Assembly: GCF_001682855.1 (NCBI RefSeq)
Contig: NZ_MAQW01000029.1
Location: 232,487-296,486, forward strand
From: Bacillus sp. FJAT-27264
Lineage (GTDB): Bacteria > Bacillota > Bacilli > Paenibacillales > Paenibacillaceae
Direction of reading: 5' to 3'
DNA length: 64,000 nucleotides
Below are positions 50,535 to 58,954 of the stretch, one piece after another. Below the pieces are notes generated by a model. The model was given only the letters and a program-made list of their open reading frames with translations, made no database searches and had not been told where the DNA came from. A program made the position numbers and the translations under genes. The first letter of the stretch is position 1, and the number at the start of each line of letters is the position of its first letter.

Positions 50535-51848
50535 GTGTCTGAAATTAAAGTACCCGATCTAGGCGAATCCATTTCCGAAGGAACGATCTACAAGTGGCTG
50601 GTTAAAGAGGGCGATACCGTTGGTCAGGGTGATGTGCTGGCAGAACTGGAGACAGACAAAGTCAATCTTGAGATTAGTGCGGAGGAGGACGGTGTCATCT
50701 CCTCCATCCTGCGGCAGGCCGGCGAGAACGTAGCCGTTGGCGAAGCCATCGGCATCATCGGCGCGGCAGCATCCGGCACGCCGAAAGCGGCAGGCGGCAG
50801 CAAGCCCGTGGCCGCACCGGAAGCGGCAGGCGGCAGCAACGCCGCCGCGCCTCAGGCGGCAGCGGAAGCTCCCGCACCCGCTGCAAGTGCCGCGCCCGCA
50901 GCTACGGGCGCGGGCGACAGCTCCGCGGCCCTGGCTACGCCGGGCGCGCGCAAGCTGGCACGGGAGCGCGGCATCGCCCTCGGCGAGGTGAGCGCCCGTG
51001 ACCCGATCGGCCGGATTGGCCAGGCCGATGTGCAGGACCATGGCGCAGCGAGTGCTGCTGCGCCAGCCGCTCCGGCGCCGCAAGGCAAGCCGGAGGCGGC
51101 GAAGCCGCTCGCGGCGCTGGGCAAAGCGCCACACCCGGAGGACGGCAAAGCGACGGAGCGCAAGCGCATGTCGCGCAGACGGCTGACCATTGCCAGCCGC
51201 CTGGTGGAAGCGCAGCAGACGGCGGCGATGCTGACCACCTTCAACGAGGTGGACATGACGGCGATTCTGGATATCCGCAAGCGCCGCAAGGATAACTTCA
51301 AAGAGAAGCATGATGTCGGACTCGGCTTCATGTCCTTCTTCACCAAGGCTGTCATCGGCGCCTTGAAAGCCTATCCGATGCTCAACGCCGAGATCGACGG
51401 TGAGGATCTGTTGCTGAAGAAATACTATGATATCGGCATTGCCGTGGCTGCCAAGGAAGGTCTGGTTGTACCGGTCGTCCGCGATGCTGACCGGCTGAGC
51501 TTCCCGCAGATCGAACGGGAAATCGGTGCGCTGGCCGCTAAAGCACGGGCCAACACACTGAGCCTAGCTGAGCTGCAAGGCGGCACATTCACGATAACTA
51601 ACGGCGGAGTGTTCGGCTCACTGCTCTCTACGCCGATCCTTAATACCCCGCAGGTAGGTATCCTGGGTATGCACAAGATCCAATTGCGCCCGATTGCACT
51701 GGACGAAGAGACTACTGTCAACCGGCCGATGATGTATATCGCCCTGTCCTATGACCACCGGATCGTCGACGGCTCCGAAGCCGTAAGCTTCCTGGTCAAA
51801 GTTAAGGAACTGCTGGAAGATCCGGAAGCTCTGCTGTTAGAGGGCTAA
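50535..51848 (+). CDS. odhB: Dihydrolipoyllysine succinyltransferase (E2 of 2-oxoglutarate dehydrogenase)
   Basis: A 437-residue E2 core protein. An N-terminal lipoyl domain has the lipoylated Lys42 in ELETDKVNLEI. A long Ala/Pro/Gly-rich linker (about 75-135) follows, then the peripheral subunit-binding domain ATPGARKLARERGIALGEV, a second flexible linker, and the catalytic domain with SYDHRIVDGSEAV (His near residue 408). The two linkers are very GC-rich compared with the rest of the window. The start is GTG at 50535, preceded by GGGGAGGTAGCGGCCT. It forms an operon with odhA and ends at a terminator. Confidence 0.97.
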   Translation: MSEIKVPDLGESISEGTIYKWLVKEGDTVGQGDVLAELETDKVNLEISAEEDGVISSILRQAGENVAVGEAIGIIGAAASGTPKAAGGSKPVAAPEAAGGSNAAAPQAAAEAPAPAASAAPAATGAGDSSAALATPGARKLARERGIALGEVSARDPIGRIGQADVQDHGAASAAAPAAPAPQGKPEAAKPLAALGKAPHPEDGKATERKRMSRRRLTIASRLVEAQQTAAMLTTFNEVDMTAILDIRKRRKDNFKEKHDVGLGFMSFFTKAVIGALKAYPMLNAEIDGEDLLLKKYYDIGIAVAAKEGLVVPVVRDADRLSFPQIEREIGALAAKARANTLSLAELQGGTFTITNGGVFGSLLSTPILNTPQVGILGMHKIQLRPIALDEETTVNRPMMYIALSYDHRIVDGSEAVSFLVKVKELLEDPEALLLEG

Positions 51849-51892
51849 GTGTTATCATCCAACTTTACAAAGTGCAGTTAACATATCAATCA

Positions 51893-51936
51893 AAAAGGAG
51901 ATCCCCAGAGCATGGCTCCAAGGGACCTCCTTTTTT
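51893..51936 (+). terminator. Terminator of odhAB
   Basis: The stem AAAAGGAG(A)TCCC / GGGA(C)CTCCTTTTTT lies 45 bp after odhB. Confidence 0.88.
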
Positions 51937-52078
51937 GCCGCCATTTTTATAGCTCTTCCTTGGTTTCTGTACCTTCATCTTCCCAATGAAAGTAAATGCG
52001 GCAGTCATGGACGAGAAAATAAAGTCCTGGACTACCGCTATTTTTTATTGAACTATCGCCTCTCATTAATACAAGTGC

Positions 52079-52717
52079 TTATCTCCAAAATGTAATCTTG
52101 TCAGAGCTTAACCGCACGGTTTCATAACCAGCTTCCTTGGCTTTTCCTATGGAGATAATCATTACCGGAGCATAACGTTCCTCATCTAAATCAAATGCTT
52201 GGGCTACCTGATCCACTTCAAAGCCTGCCATTGGATTCGTATCATACCCATGTGCACGAGCTACCAACATTAACTGCATGGCGAAAAGGCTGCTATCGAT
52301 TTTTGCGACTTCAATTTTCACTTCTTTAGGTAACGTTGGATACATAGACAGGATGGTTTTGACCTGGCTATCTCGTACTTCTGCTGGCATTTTACCTTGT
52401 TCCACAGCTGTATTGTAGATTTCTTCGACATTTAAATAGCTTTCGGTATCACCAAAAATTAATAACATGGCTGATGAAGTATCGTTTTGTAACGTATTGA
52501 AGCGCACAAGAGGTCTTAGTTTTTCTTTTCCTTCCGGAGTATCCACCACAACTACACGCCAAGGCTGCATGTTTGCAGAGGACGGAGCCAAGCTGGCTTC
52601 CGAAATCATTTCACTGAGCTCTTCTTTTGATATTTTAAAGTTCTCGTCATAATTACGAACAGAACGTCTTTCCTTGACTATACTGGCGAAATCGTTATTT
52701 AAAGTATTATTAAACAT
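52079..52717 (-). CDS. Nitroreductase family protein
   Basis: A 212-residue FMN-dependent oxidoreductase. Features include VKERRSVRNYDENFKISKEEL (FMN phosphate contact), SLAPSSANMQPWRVVVVDTP and the C-terminal YDTNPMAGFEVDQVAQAFDL with APVMIISIGKAKE. It resembles the NfnB/YdgI group that reduces nitro compounds or quinones. Codon and base use is more AT-rich than in the neighbouring odhB. The ATG at 52717 follows ATCAAGAGGAGAGAGTCT. It is divergent from a MerR gene, and the shared intergenic region has a MerR-type promoter pointing to this gene. Confidence 0.85.
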   Translation of the reverse strand: MFNNTLNNDFASIVKERRSVRNYDENFKISKEELSEMISEASLAPSSANMQPWRVVVVDTPEGKEKLRPLVRFNTLQNDTSSAMLLIFGDTESYLNVEEIYNTAVEQGKMPAEVRDSQVKTILSMYPTLPKEVKIEVAKIDSSLFAMQLMLVARAHGYDTNPMAGFEVDQVAQAFDLDEERYAPVMIISIGKAKEAGYETVRLSSDKITFWR

Positions 52718-52747
52718 AGACTCTCTCCTCTTGATAACGTTTATTTT

Positions 52748-52815
52748 TTGACATTTCGTATGTCGTTCGTTATCATATTCGCATTATGAACTATAAACCT
52801 AGGTTTATAGCAACA
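52748..52815. promoter_or_regulatory. Divergent MerR/nitroreductase promoter region with 20-bp operator
   Basis: The perfect palindrome CTATAAACCTAGGTTTATAG occupies 52791-52810. On the minus strand it lies in a 19-bp spacer between TTGCTA and CATAAT, the stretched geometry on which MerR activators act. On the plus strand TTGACA (52748-52753), a 17-bp spacer and TATCAT (52771-52776) serve the merR-like gene. Confidence 0.85.
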
Positions 52816-52834
52816 ATTAAAAAGAGGTCCTATT

Positions 52835-53194
52835 ATGAAAATAAATGATGTTTCAAAATTAACGGATCTGCCCATATCAACATTGAGATTCTATGAACGT
52901 AAAAAGCTAATTCCGGACATATTCCTTCAAAGAGATGCCAATAATTATCGTATTTATTCGGAGGAGATTGTTGAATTTCTGGAAGATGTGAAGGCACTTT
53001 TATCCGTAGGTTTTTCTATAGAGGAATTAAGTGTGCTAGTCAGCCAAGAACTTAATTTATCATACGAGCTAAAGAAACAAGTTGTTGAACAAAAAATCAA
53101 AGAAATTGAAGATGTCCAGAAGCAACTGAAAAAGTCGAAGAAATTCTTGCATGCCGTCTTGGAAGGAAAAGCAAATTTCCAAACGAAGTGTTAG
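52835..53194 (+). CDS. MerR family transcriptional regulator
   Basis: A 119-residue regulator with the MerR winged helix (KINDVSKLTDLPISTLRFYERKK, then NNYRIYSEEIVEFLEDVKAL) and a long C-terminal coiled coil (about 75-112) with little left for ligand binding. A single Cys is the last residue. It probably activates the divergent nitroreductase gene through the 20-bp palindrome in a 19-bp spacer promoter. The inducer could be a redox-active or electrophilic compound; that is inference from the target. It is AT-rich, like its partner, so the pair may have been acquired together. The ATG follows AAAAAGAGGTCCTATT. Confidence 0.85.
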   Translation: MKINDVSKLTDLPISTLRFYERKKLIPDIFLQRDANNYRIYSEEIVEFLEDVKALLSVGFSIEELSVLVSQELNLSYELKKQVVEQKIKEIEDVQKQLKKSKKFLHAVLEGKANFQTKC

Positions 53195-53281
53195 AAATAA
53201 GCTACCTGATAGTGCTTTCTCCCAAGCTTGTGCAACAGCTTGTCTATCGTCAGCAGAACCAGCCGCGCGAATACATAAATA

Positions 53282-53466
53282 AGAGCATTTTTGTACCTTA
53301 ATTCGGCGGCAACGAAACGGGAACATTCATTAAGGGTATTTTTGTATGTTAATTCTTCGGTTATATCGTCTTTTTAGGGATATGAAGGAAAATAAGGTAC
53401 AGAAATGCTCTTATTCCCCTTTTTCACGCTGAAATTATAAATATAAGGTACAAAAATGCCGTTATT
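53282..53466. repeat. Dispersed inverted-motif repeat, copy D
   Basis: A four-part copy: forward motifs at 53282-53303 (GAGCATTTTTGTACCTTAAT) and 53333-53354, inverted motifs at 53391-53415 and 53443-53466 (ATAAGGTACAAAAATGCCGT). It lies between the convergent ends of the MerR gene (+) and the OFA transporter gene (-). Confidence 0.9.
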
Positions 53467-53775
53467 TTAACACTGAGTAGACTTTAGAAAAAGAAACGTT
53501 ACCCGAGGGAAAACGGCGGCATGGCAACTGTAGTAGCATAGGCGATCAAGTGAAAGCTTGGGTTTCTGATTCACTGAACTTGTGTGTCAGCCCCATATTG
53601 TGCGCGTCACTTCAGTTCCCAGTTCAGCCCTCGGTAAATACTCGGTAAGTTCTCGATAAGCCCTAAGTGCGGTTACTGGTTTAATCACAAATAGGTTGCC
53701 ACTTTTCGGTAAACTTTTGACTGTCCAGTAAGCTTTAAAGCCACAGTTAAAATTTCTATAAGCATAAAAAACAAA
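53467..53775. other. Intergenic region without a recognisable gene
   Basis: About 300 bp right of repeat copy D. It shows only short reiterations (CTCGGTAA / CTCGGTAA / CTCGATAA near 53633-53660) and no convincing start site. Confidence 0.5.
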
Positions 53776-53859
53776 GGATGGTTAGCTCATATAATGAACT
53801 AACCATCCTCTATTCGTTACAACAGTTTTCCAGAGCAACAAAGTCCCTTTGTTGCTCTG
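53776..53859 (-). terminator. Two hairpins downstream of the OFA transporter gene
   Basis: Stem GGATGGTTAG / CTAACCATCC (53776-53808) and the perfect 14-bp stem CCAGAGCAACAAAG / CTTTGTTGCTCTGG (53829-53859, loop TCC). The second is nearest to the end of the minus-strand gene and is the likelier terminator. Confidence 0.7.
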
Positions 53860-53896
53860 GCTCTGTAATTAGGCCAACATCACAATCTATATATGG

Positions 53897-55216
53897 TTAA
53901 GCTGTCCCCCCGTAAGGTTTCAGACTCAATCCCTTCTCTGTCTTCTCTTTCTGCACCGGCGGCTTCAGGGAAATTGCAATGATTGAAGCCAGCAGACACA
54001 AGAGACCAATCACGATAAAGGTGGGTTTGAACCCGCCAAGCAAAGCAGCCATAAATGATCCGGATAAAGCTCCGATTCCAAAGCCTTGATACACGATGCC
54101 GTAGTTCTTGCTATGATTCTTCAGACCGAAGAAGTCACTGACAATAGCCGGGAACACCGTAATGTTTCCACCAAAGCAGAAGGCAATTGCCGCCACACAG
54201 GCGAAGAACAGGCCAAAGCTCAGGTGGGCCAAGCTAAGTGTCAGCATCGCCGCAGCGGTTACTACGAGTGATGCGCCAACCAGCTTCAAGCGGCTCATTT
54301 TATCAGACAATGCCCCAAGAATCAGGCGTCCGCTTGTATTGAAAATCGCGATCATTGCCACCGCATTCGCTGCTGTCTGCACATCAAGTCCAGCCAGCTT
54401 CACGCCGATATCCTTAACGATGCCTATCAGGTAGAGGCCGCTCATACAAGCGGTGAAGAAGATAATGAACAGCAGATACGCTTCTTTAGTACGAAGCATT
54501 TCCTTAACAGTATAGTCCTTGGCACCGGCCGGAACACTGGAGGCGGTTGCAACGGATGTCGTTAGGCTAGATCGCGTTCCTACTGGGACTACACCCGCCG
54601 AAGACTGCACAACAGCTGGTACAGCGGCTGGCGCGGCAGCTTCTCTGATCAGCAGCGAGCCAACAACAACCATAGCCATTACAATCATTCCCCAGTAAAG
54701 GAATGTGTTAGATACACCGACCGACTCGATCAGACTGCCATTGATATATTTGAAAACCAGACTTCCTGTCCCGTAAGCACCAACAGACACCCCGGAGATT
54801 AAGCCTTTATTCTTTGGAAACCATTTGATCAGGTTAGATAACGAAGTGATATAAGCCGTTCCGTCCGCATAGCCGACGATCAATCCTGCCAGCAGATAGA
54901 ACATCGGGAGAGAACTTGCCTGTGAACTGAGCATTAGCCCCAGTCCTAGCACAATCCCTGCGGTCCCAGTCAGTCTGCGGAGGCCAAACCGGTCCTGCAG
55001 CTTGCCCGCGAACAGCGTGGCGAAAGCCAGCGCGAAGCTGGTAATGGAAAAAGTTATAGCGACGGAGCTAAGCTCCCATCCGAATTTGGATACCAGTTGT
55101 GCATTGAACAAGCTCCAGGTATAGATCGTACCCAAACCCATTTGCATAATGACGGTACCTAGTACAATAAGCCATCGTTTGGCACTTTTGCTATCCGTAG
55201 TTGTAGTCATGGCCAT
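53897..55216 (-). CDS. OFA (oxalate/formate antiporter-like) family MFS transporter
   Basis: A 439-residue transporter with 12 membrane helices. The OFA signature is the first span MQMGLGTIYTWSLFNAQLVSKFG and the later GYADGTAYITSLSNLIKWFP with KNKGLISGVSVGAYGTGSLVF. The loop between the halves (about 200-240) is long and Ala/Val/Ser-rich. OFA carriers move small carboxylates such as oxalate, formate or pyruvate. The ATG at 55216 follows GAAAGAAGGAA; 55210 is an alternative. The LytST system lies directly upstream on the same strand. LytST homologues regulate pyruvate uptake in Bacillus, so pyruvate or a related acid is a reasonable guess. Confidence 0.85.
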   Translation of the reverse strand: MAMTTTTDSKSAKRWLIVLGTVIMQMGLGTIYTWSLFNAQLVSKFGWELSSVAITFSITSFALAFATLFAGKLQDRFGLRRLTGTAGIVLGLGLMLSSQASSLPMFYLLAGLIVGYADGTAYITSLSNLIKWFPKNKGLISGVSVGAYGTGSLVFKYINGSLIESVGVSNTFLYWGMIVMAMVVVGSLLIREAAAPAAVPAVVQSSAGVVPVGTRSSLTTSVATASSVPAGAKDYTVKEMLRTKEAYLLFIIFFTACMSGLYLIGIVKDIGVKLAGLDVQTAANAVAMIAIFNTSGRLILGALSDKMSRLKLVGASLVVTAAAMLTLSLAHLSFGLFFACVAAIAFCFGGNITVFPAIVSDFFGLKNHSKNYGIVYQGFGIGALSGSFMAALLGGFKPTFIVIGLLCLLASIIAISLKPPVQKEKTEKGLSLKPYGGTA

Positions 55217-55334
55217 TTCCTTCTTTCTCTCGTTGGTCGCTGCAAGAGCCTCTATTGCTTCTTCATTGTAGCGAAAGTAACACCGTTTGAGAGAAATACG
55301 GAATGAGATGACTGAAATGCAGAATGAACTGCAC

Positions 55335-56066
55335 TCACAGCCGCATGATCTGCCTGAATTCCTTGACCCGACTACGACTAACCGGTACTTCAAAGTCCAG
55401 ATCACGCAGGCGCAGCAGATACGTATTGTTGAACCAAGGAATGATTTCCTTGATCTTCGACAGGTTGACTAGGTAGGAACGGTGGCAACGGAAAAATCGG
55501 TCCTGCGGCAGCCGGGCATGAAAATCGCTGATGCTGAGCGCCATACTGTACTCTTCGCTTTTGGTCATCACACTGGTGGTCTTCTCCTGCGCCGAGGCGT
55601 AATAAATGTCATCGGCATCCACCACGATGATTTTCTCGTTTTTCCATAGGTTTACCTTATCGCTAAGCGGATTACGTTCACCTTCTTCGTCCTGCCGGCC
55701 ACGAGCGGCATAGGCTGTCTCCAGCTTGTGCAGCATGGCTTTAATCCGCACCTCGCTATACGGCTTCAAAATATAATCGAACGCTTCTATCTCGAACGCC
55801 TCGGCGGCATGCTCTTTGTATGCAGTAATGAACACAATATAGGGCTTCACCGAGAACTTGCTAATATTCTGCGCGAGCAGCACTCCATCGATGGAAGGAA
55901 TGTTGATATCCAGAAAAAGCACGTCTGCCTCCTGGTTCTGCAAATATTTCAGTGCATCCAGCCCGTCCTCAAATTGGGCAGCAATTTCGATTCCACTATG
56001 CGCCTCAATCAGGAAGGCCAGCTCTTGTCTCGCCAGTTCTTCATCCTCTACAATTATCGCTCTCAT
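55335..56066 (-). CDS. lytT: LytTR response regulator (LytT/LytR-like)
   Basis: A 243-residue regulator. The receiver domain has EDEELARQELAFLIE, the phospho-accepting Asp in ADVLFLDINIP (about residue 53), and AFDYILKPYS. The C-terminal LytTR DNA-binding domain includes LPQDRFFRCHRSYLVNLSKI and ends VPVSRSRVKEFRQIMRL. It pairs with the LytS kinase whose gene overlaps it by 4 bp. The OFA transporter gene starts 118 bp downstream and is a probable target or operon member. A clear pair of LytTR direct repeats was not found in that gap. Confidence 0.92.
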   Translation of the reverse strand: MRAIIVEDEELARQELAFLIEAHSGIEIAAQFEDGLDALKYLQNQEADVLFLDINIPSIDGVLLAQNISKFSVKPYIVFITAYKEHAAEAFEIEAFDYILKPYSEVRIKAMLHKLETAYAARGRQDEEGERNPLSDKVNLWKNEKIIVVDADDIYYASAQEKTTSVMTKSEEYSMALSISDFHARLPQDRFFRCHRSYLVNLSKIKEIIPWFNNTYLLRLRDLDFEVPVSRSRVKEFRQIMRL

Positions 56067-57727
56067 CGGTTCTCCTTTTTGACATCAAAATAAATATCCG
56101 TTCCTTTGTCCAGTCGGTGGATCGTCAGTCCGTTCCCATAGATCAGCTTCACCCGCTGGTGTACATTGTATAGTCCAATCTTGTTCTCCGGCATGTCACC
56201 GCTATAGACCTTCGCAATCGTCTCTTCAGATATGCCGACTCCGGTGTCACGGATACCGACCCGCACCGTATCGCCTTGGTCTTTTACCGAAATGGTGACA
56301 GTACCTTTCCCTTTTTCCTTCAAAATCCCGTGAACAATGGCGTTCTCCACTAGCGGCTGAATAATAAGGCTCGGAATGCGCACCTCCACCTCATCGTCGA
56401 TATCATAGAGCACCGTTAGGCGGCTGCCAAAGCGAGCTTTTTCAATCTCCACATATTGCTGAACCTGCTGCAGCTCCTTGTTGATGTCAATGAATTCATC
56501 ACTCAGCTCCAGATTATACCGCATATACCCGGACAGATTCACGATCAGCTCCCGCGCTTTATCCGGGTTAATCCGAATCGAGGAGATGATCGCATTCAGC
56601 GCATTGAATAGAAAATGGGGGTTGATACTCGTCTGTAATGCTTTCAGCTCCGCTTTGTTCGCCATCTCCTTAATGCCTTCCACACGCGATACTTCCATAA
56701 GTGTAGAAATCATCTGCGACAGTCCCACGGCCATAGCCTGCAGGGAATACGTAATCTTATGGGCTTTGGTGTAGTAGATTTTGAGCGCCCCCGTCACCTC
56801 ACCCTTCTCCTTAAGCGGGATAATAATCAGCGATTTGATCAGCGGGTTCGTATGGTCAGTATCATTGTTCCGGATCGTAATCTCGCCGCTGGACAGCGTC
56901 TGCTTGGTCTCGTCGCTAATAATCTCACTGGTCTCGGCATAATACTCTTCCCCTATACCTACGTATGCGCGGATCAATCTGGTATCAGTAATGGCTACAG
57001 CGTCCGCTCCGATATCCTCCTTAATGATCTGGCAGATGGTATGGAGGGATTCATGATTGATGTTGCGAAAATACGGCAGCGTCTTGTTAGCGATATCGAG
57101 TGCGAGCTTGGATTGCTTGGCGGCTATCCGCTCCTTTTCCCCTTCCACACTCTGGATCAGCATGACGATCAGGCCCACACTGACTTGGCCAACAATCATC
57201 GGAAAAGCGATCTTGGACACGATGTCCAGCCCAAGCGAGGTTGGCTGCGCCATCACTAGAATAAGTACCATTGTCAACGCCTCACAGGCCATCCCGGCGA
57301 GAATGCCGGCGATCCAGCGACGTTCAACAGAGCTACGACGATAAATAATACCGGACACTACTCCCGCGATCACGCTTGTGATGAGACAGGGAACCGAGGT
57401 TACCCCGCCGATATCGATCAGGAAACGGTGCACGCCCGAGATCACCCCAGTGATCAAGCCCACCCAGGGTCCAAACAGTATCCCTCCAGCCATAATGGCA
57501 ATAATCCGGACATTCACAAGCGAGCCTTCCACGTTAATGCCGCTGTATGTACCAAAGATAGCGAACAGACTGAATACCACTGTTACAATCGCCAGTTCCT
57601 GTGGAGCGTAAGCGCCTTTTTGAAAAATCTCTTTAAACCGCGGCAGACGGGTCAGTACGAACAGACACATCAGTAGAAGCGCGGCTCTTTCGAATAATTG
57701 CATCAGAATAGTAAACGTGTGTTGCAT
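56063..57727 (-). CDS. lytS: LytS-type sensor histidine kinase
   Basis: A 554-residue membrane kinase. The N-terminal 5TM-5TMR_LYT domain has ELAIVTVVFSLFAIFGTYSG and GPWVGLITGVISGVHRFLID, followed by a GAF-like domain (about 210-350), then the His_kinase region with LQTSINPHFLFNALNAIISS and a C-terminal HATPase with RDTGVGIS. LytS proteins sense small carboxylates or membrane potential. The ATG at 57727 follows TGGGGGCCGTGACT; an ATG 33 bp upstream is less likely. It overlaps lytT by ATGA-type coupling. Confidence 0.93.
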   Translation of the reverse strand: MQHTFTILMQLFERAALLLMCLFVLTRLPRFKEIFQKGAYAPQELAIVTVVFSLFAIFGTYSGINVEGSLVNVRIIAIMAGGILFGPWVGLITGVISGVHRFLIDIGGVTSVPCLITSVIAGVVSGIIYRRSSVERRWIAGILAGMACEALTMVLILVMAQPTSLGLDIVSKIAFPMIVGQVSVGLIVMLIQSVEGEKERIAAKQSKLALDIANKTLPYFRNINHESLHTICQIIKEDIGADAVAITDTRLIRAYVGIGEEYYAETSEIISDETKQTLSSGEITIRNNDTDHTNPLIKSLIIIPLKEKGEVTGALKIYYTKAHKITYSLQAMAVGLSQMISTLMEVSRVEGIKEMANKAELKALQTSINPHFLFNALNAIISSIRINPDKARELIVNLSGYMRYNLELSDEFIDINKELQQVQQYVEIEKARFGSRLTVLYDIDDEVEVRIPSLIIQPLVENAIVHGILKEKGKGTVTISVKDQGDTVRVGIRDTGVGISEETIAKVYSGDMPENKIGLYNVHQRVKLIYGNGLTIHRLDKGTDIYFDVKKENR

Positions 57728-58003
57728 AGTCACGGCCCCCAAAAACAATATATCGGTCATTATAGTTATAGTTCCCGCCGCTGTCCAATTGCAGCCCGGA
57801 TCTGTACATCTTTCGCTACTCTATAAAAGCCCAGACAGATTATTGGCAGCGGGCAATGGAACTCGTATCTATTCATCCTCTTTCCCGCTGGCAACATTCT
57901 CATTCATATTTATAATGAATACATAGCGGTAACGCTGGCGGGCCATTAGAGCAGTTAACTGGGAGAAACTTACTGGAAGCTTACAATAACGGAGGCGATA
58001 ACT

Positions 58004-58606
58004 ATGAAAATACACAATGAGGAAGATATCCTGCGACTTGTCCAAAGCGACCCGTGGATGATGAGTGTGCTGGAAACAGCCAGTCTGCTCCATTTGCCGG
58101 ATTGGTGGGCCTGTGCAGGGTTTGTGCGCTCTAAAATTTGGGACACGCTCCATGGCTTTGCGGAAAGAACACCTTTGCCCGATGTTGATGTTGTCTATTT
58201 CGACCCTTCTAACCTTGATGAAGCTGAGGAGAAACGATTGGAGGAGCAGCTAAGAAGCATGGACCCCACAATCCCTTGGTCGGTTAAAAATGAAGCACGA
58301 ATGCATCTGATCAATAACATGACACCGTTCTCATCTTCCACGGACGCGATCTCGAACTTTACAGAGACTGCAACTGCGCTAGGGCTTAGCTTAGACGATG
58401 AGGGGCAAGTCATCCTGACCGCTCCACACGGGATCGACGATGCGGTGAATATGGTGTTACGGCCGACGCCACATTTTGCAGCAGACAAAGAACGTCACCC
58501 AATCTTTGTAAAGCGAATCGCACAGAAAAACTGGCAGCAGACCTGGAGCCAGCTCCGGCTACACACTTCAAGTACTGTTGGTGATTCTTCTACCTTAGAC
58601 TGGTAG
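58004..58606 (+). CDS. Nucleotidyltransferase family protein (COG3575/DUF925-like)
   Basis: A 200-residue protein with the family pattern LHLPDWWACAGFVRSKIWDTLHGF followed by PDVDVVYFDPSNLDEAEE, in which the DVDVVYFD acidic pair would hold the metal. The middle SVKNEARMHLINN and the C-terminal DDAVNMVLRPTP segments are typical of the group. It belongs to the nucleotidyltransferase superfamily by fold, but the substrate is unknown. The ATG follows CGGAGGCGATAACT. It stands alone between the divergent lytS gene and a His-rich gene. Confidence 0.85.
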   Translation: MKIHNEEDILRLVQSDPWMMSVLETASLLHLPDWWACAGFVRSKIWDTLHGFAERTPLPDVDVVYFDPSNLDEAEEKRLEEQLRSMDPTIPWSVKNEARMHLINNMTPFSSSTDAISNFTETATALGLSLDDEGQVILTAPHGIDDAVNMVLRPTPHFAADKERHPIFVKRIAQKNWQQTWSQLRLHTSSTVGDSSTLDW

Positions 58607-58684
58607 CCCAATTCGCTTAGGTCAAGTGTCACTACTCATGTATGGGCATAGAGTGCAGTATTAAAAAACGAAAGGAGAACATCC

Positions 58685-58894
58685 ATGAGACAAGAACACG
58701 ATGGCATCCAAGGATTTCAGCCAAGAAATCCCGAGCCGCAATATTACGGCCATGAACATACACAACATCCCCATCCTTATTTTCATATCTATAGTTCCCC
58801 CCAGGGTTTTCACCACATTCATCACCATCACCATCACCACCATCATCATCATCACCACCATTACACCACGAGAGAACAAGATACTCATCAATAA
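58685..58894 (+). CDS. Small histidine-rich protein with 14 consecutive histidines
   Basis: A 69-residue protein. After an N-terminal part with scattered Pro, Tyr and His (YYGHEHTQHPHPYFH), it has FHHI and then 14 His in a row, ending YTTREQDTHQ. The His codons mix CAT and CAC without a simple repeat, so the run is not just a slippage product. It probably binds Ni, Zn or Co, as a store or chaperone. AACGAAAGGAGAACATCC before the ATG is a strong ribosome site and a hairpin follows at 58902, so it looks like a real gene. I do not know a named family. Confidence 0.7.
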   Translation: MRQEHDGIQGFQPRNPEPQYYGHEHTQHPHPYFHIYSSPQGFHHIHHHHHHHHHHHHHHYTTREQDTHQ

Positions 58895-58901
58895 CATATT
58901 A

Positions 58902-58952
58902 AAAAAGGGATCGGCCATGAGCAAAATATGTACTCAGAAGCCGATCCCTCTA
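58902..58952. terminator. Bidirectional terminator-like hairpin
   Basis: The stem AAGGGATCGGC / GCCGATCCCT, with an A-run on the left and TCTATTTTA on the right, lies between the His-rich gene (+) and the FAD enzyme gene (-). Confidence 0.8.
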
Positions 58953-58954
58953 TT

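Noticed and set aside
50559..51355. Long Arg/Ala-rich open frames in and against odhB
   Set aside because: They arise from the GC-rich Ala/Pro linkers of odhB; the real frame has clear lipoyl and catalytic motifs.
55217..55334. LytTR-type direct repeats before the OFA transporter gene
   Set aside because: Short CAGT..CAT similarities exist, but their spacing (17 bp) does not fit the usual 21-22 bp of LytTR sites.
58661..58924. Met/Val-rich open frame opposite the poly-His gene
   Set aside because: Simply the reverse strand of CAT/CAC codons; no ribosome site.
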